Source of the DNA: Actinomycetes bacterium
GTDB taxonomy: Bacteria; Actinomycetota; Coriobacteriia; WRKU01; WQUG01
Direction: 5' to 3'
Length of the DNA stretch: 5,520 nucleotides
Assembly (NCBI GenBank): GCA_009785855.1
Contig: WQUG01000040.1
Coordinates: forward strand, 1 to 5,520
Of the stretch, positions 4,607 through 5,520 are shown in pieces; positions within the stretch are counted from its first letter, which is position 1, and every line of letters starts with the position of its first letter. The notes beneath the pieces are model-generated. The model did not search any database, was not told the origin of the DNA, and saw nothing but the letters and a program-made list of their open reading frames with translations. The position numbers were made by a program, and so were the translations under genes.

Positions 4607-5520
4607 ATGAGTGAGCCTCTGACACATGACCCGCTGATCGCCCATCTGGACGCTTCAAGCGGTGTTTCCGGCGACAAGTTCCTCGGAGCCCTGCTGGAGG
4701 TCGGCGCACAGACCCGGCAGTTCACGCCGGAGCATCTGCAGGCGCTGGCCGATGCGCTCGCGCTGGGGGTCACCGTGCAGACCCGGACCGTGGACAGCCA
4801 GGGTGTCTCTGCCACCGGCGTCAGGGTGCTCGATGCGACAGGCGCTGCCGTGGACGCACTCGCGACCCCGCCGGGTGATACGCCTGCCCGCAGCTGGCCG
4901 GAGATCCGCAGCCTGATAGAGAGTGCGCCCACAGACACACTGTCCGCGCCCGCCCGGGCCGCGGCCATCGAGGTCTTCACCGTCCTGGCAGAGGCCGAGG
5001 CGCACGCCCACGGCGTCGACGTCGCGGCGGTGCACTTCCATGAGGTCGGTGGCGCCGACAGCATCGTCGACATCTGCGGCGTCTGTCTGGGCCTTGACCT
5101 GCTGGGTATCACGACCCTCTATGCGACTCCCCCCGCCCTGGGTTCCGGTACCGTCACGACCCGGCACGGCGTCCTGCCGGTGCCGGCGCCTGCCACCGCC
5201 GCGATCCTGGCTGCTGCGGGCATCCCGACCAGCATGAGCGCGGCAGGCGGCGAGCTCACGACGCCGACCGGCGCGGCATTGCTCACGCGCGCGGCAGGCT
5301 TCGGGCCGCTGCCTCCGATGCGCCCGCTGCTCATCGGCTATGGCGCGGGTACGCGTGACATCGGGCAGCCCAACATCTGTCGGCTCATCATCGGCGAGCC
5401 TGTCGACGATCCCGCCATCCCGCTCAGCGCCGAGACCTGCGTCCTGCTGGAGACCAACATCGATCACATCACTCCCGAAGCCGTCAGTTATGCGGGCGAG
5501 GAGCTGCTGGCAGAGGGCGC
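4607..5520 (+). CDS. larC: Nickel-pincer cofactor biosynthesis protein LarC (nickel insertase), 3' end cut by window
   Basis: LarC is a CTP-dependent cyclometallase that inserts nickel into the bis-thiolated pincer nucleotide in the last step of cofactor synthesis. The frame is open from ATG 4607 to the window edge, with 304 complete codons. Recognisable family segments: HLDASSGVSGDKFLGALLE (13-31), HFHEVGGADSIVDICG (143-158), a TTRHGVLPVPAPATAAIL stretch (184-201), GELTTPTGAALLT (215-227), IGYGAGTRD (243-251) and ETNIDHITPEA (282-292). The last motif opens the LarC2 half, so LarC1 and LarC2 are continuous here, unlike Lactobacillus plantarum, where they are joined by programmed frameshifting. 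It diverges from rmuC across 93 bp. It is not listed among closed frames because no stop is reached. The start is supported by the motif position near residue 13 and the -10 box just upstream. Confidence 0.95.
   Translation, partial: MSEPLTHDPLIAHLDASSGVSGDKFLGALLEVGAQTRQFTPEHLQALADALALGVTVQTRTVDSQGVSATGVRVLDATGAAVDALATPPGDTPARSWPEIRSLIESAPTDTLSAPARAAAIEVFTVLAEAEAHAHGVDVAAVHFHEVGGADSIVDICGVCLGLDLLGITTLYATPPALGSGTVTTRHGVLPVPAPATAAILAAAGIPTSMSAAGGELTTPTGAALLTRAAGFGPLPPMRPLLIGYGAGTRDIGQPNICRLIIGEPVDDPAIPLSAETCVLLETNIDHITPEAVSYAGEELLAEG

Noticed and set aside
4514..4645. Upstream extension of rmuC by 44 codons to an ATG at 4645.
   Set aside because: It has no SD, adds residues unlike RmuC, places sequence in front of the membrane helix and would overlap the larC promoter and start. 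ATG 4513 has a proper SD.
4655..5467. A 270-codon open frame on the minus strand opposite larC.
   Set aside because: It is antisense to a clear LarC coding region and has low-complexity Arg/Gly/Asp-rich composition with no domain, as expected for a GC-rich shadow frame.

Overview
The window is GC-rich, densely coding bacterial DNA. A membrane-anchored sortase of the class B type, a short bacterial-type SRP RNA directly upstream of dnaX (an order also known from Bacillus subtilis, scr-dnaX) and the nickel-pincer (lar) genes suggest a high-GC Gram-positive, most likely an Actinomycetota. The mix of lar genes and a class B sortase would suit an anaerobic lineage such as Coriobacteriia. That placement is inference; there is no marker gene here that settles it.

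Layout. Four protein genes and one RNA gene lie on the minus strand, read from right to left: rmuC (4513-3389), srtB (3384-2638), larB (2641-1982), ffs/SRP RNA (about 1959-1859) and dnaX (1829 to beyond the left edge). One gene, larC, is on the plus strand (4607 to beyond the right edge) and diverges from rmuC across a 93-bp intergenic region. rmuC-srtB-larB is packed as an operon, with a 4-nt gap and then an overlapping stop/start. ffs has its own AT-rich promoter candidate just after the larB stop, and dnaX starts 29 nt after the SRP RNA. No intrinsic terminator is visible between any of the minus-strand genes. No stretch above 100 bases lacks a gene.

Functions. LarB and LarC are the first and last enzymes of the nickel-pincer nucleotide cofactor pathway (LarB carboxylates NaAD, LarE adds sulfur, LarC inserts nickel). 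They sit on opposite sides of the same locus, separated by rmuC and srtB; LarE and a LarA-type client enzyme are not in the window. RmuC, the SRP RNA and DnaX are housekeeping genes of recombination, protein targeting and replication. The sortase has no visible substrate gene here.

The strongest oddity is inside dnaX. The linker between the clamp-loader part and the C-terminal part is encoded by a cluster of two related palindromes plus short G-rich tandem repeats (514-677). It looks like a repeat element that has been accommodated in frame. Other points worth a second look are a sortase that is class B by sequence but has the His-Cys spacing of a class A enzyme, a LarB lacking the usual N-terminal extension, a possible leaderless larC, and a Cys-to-Asp change in the DnaX zinc site. 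I see no defence system, CRISPR array, insertion sequence or clearly new multi-gene system.
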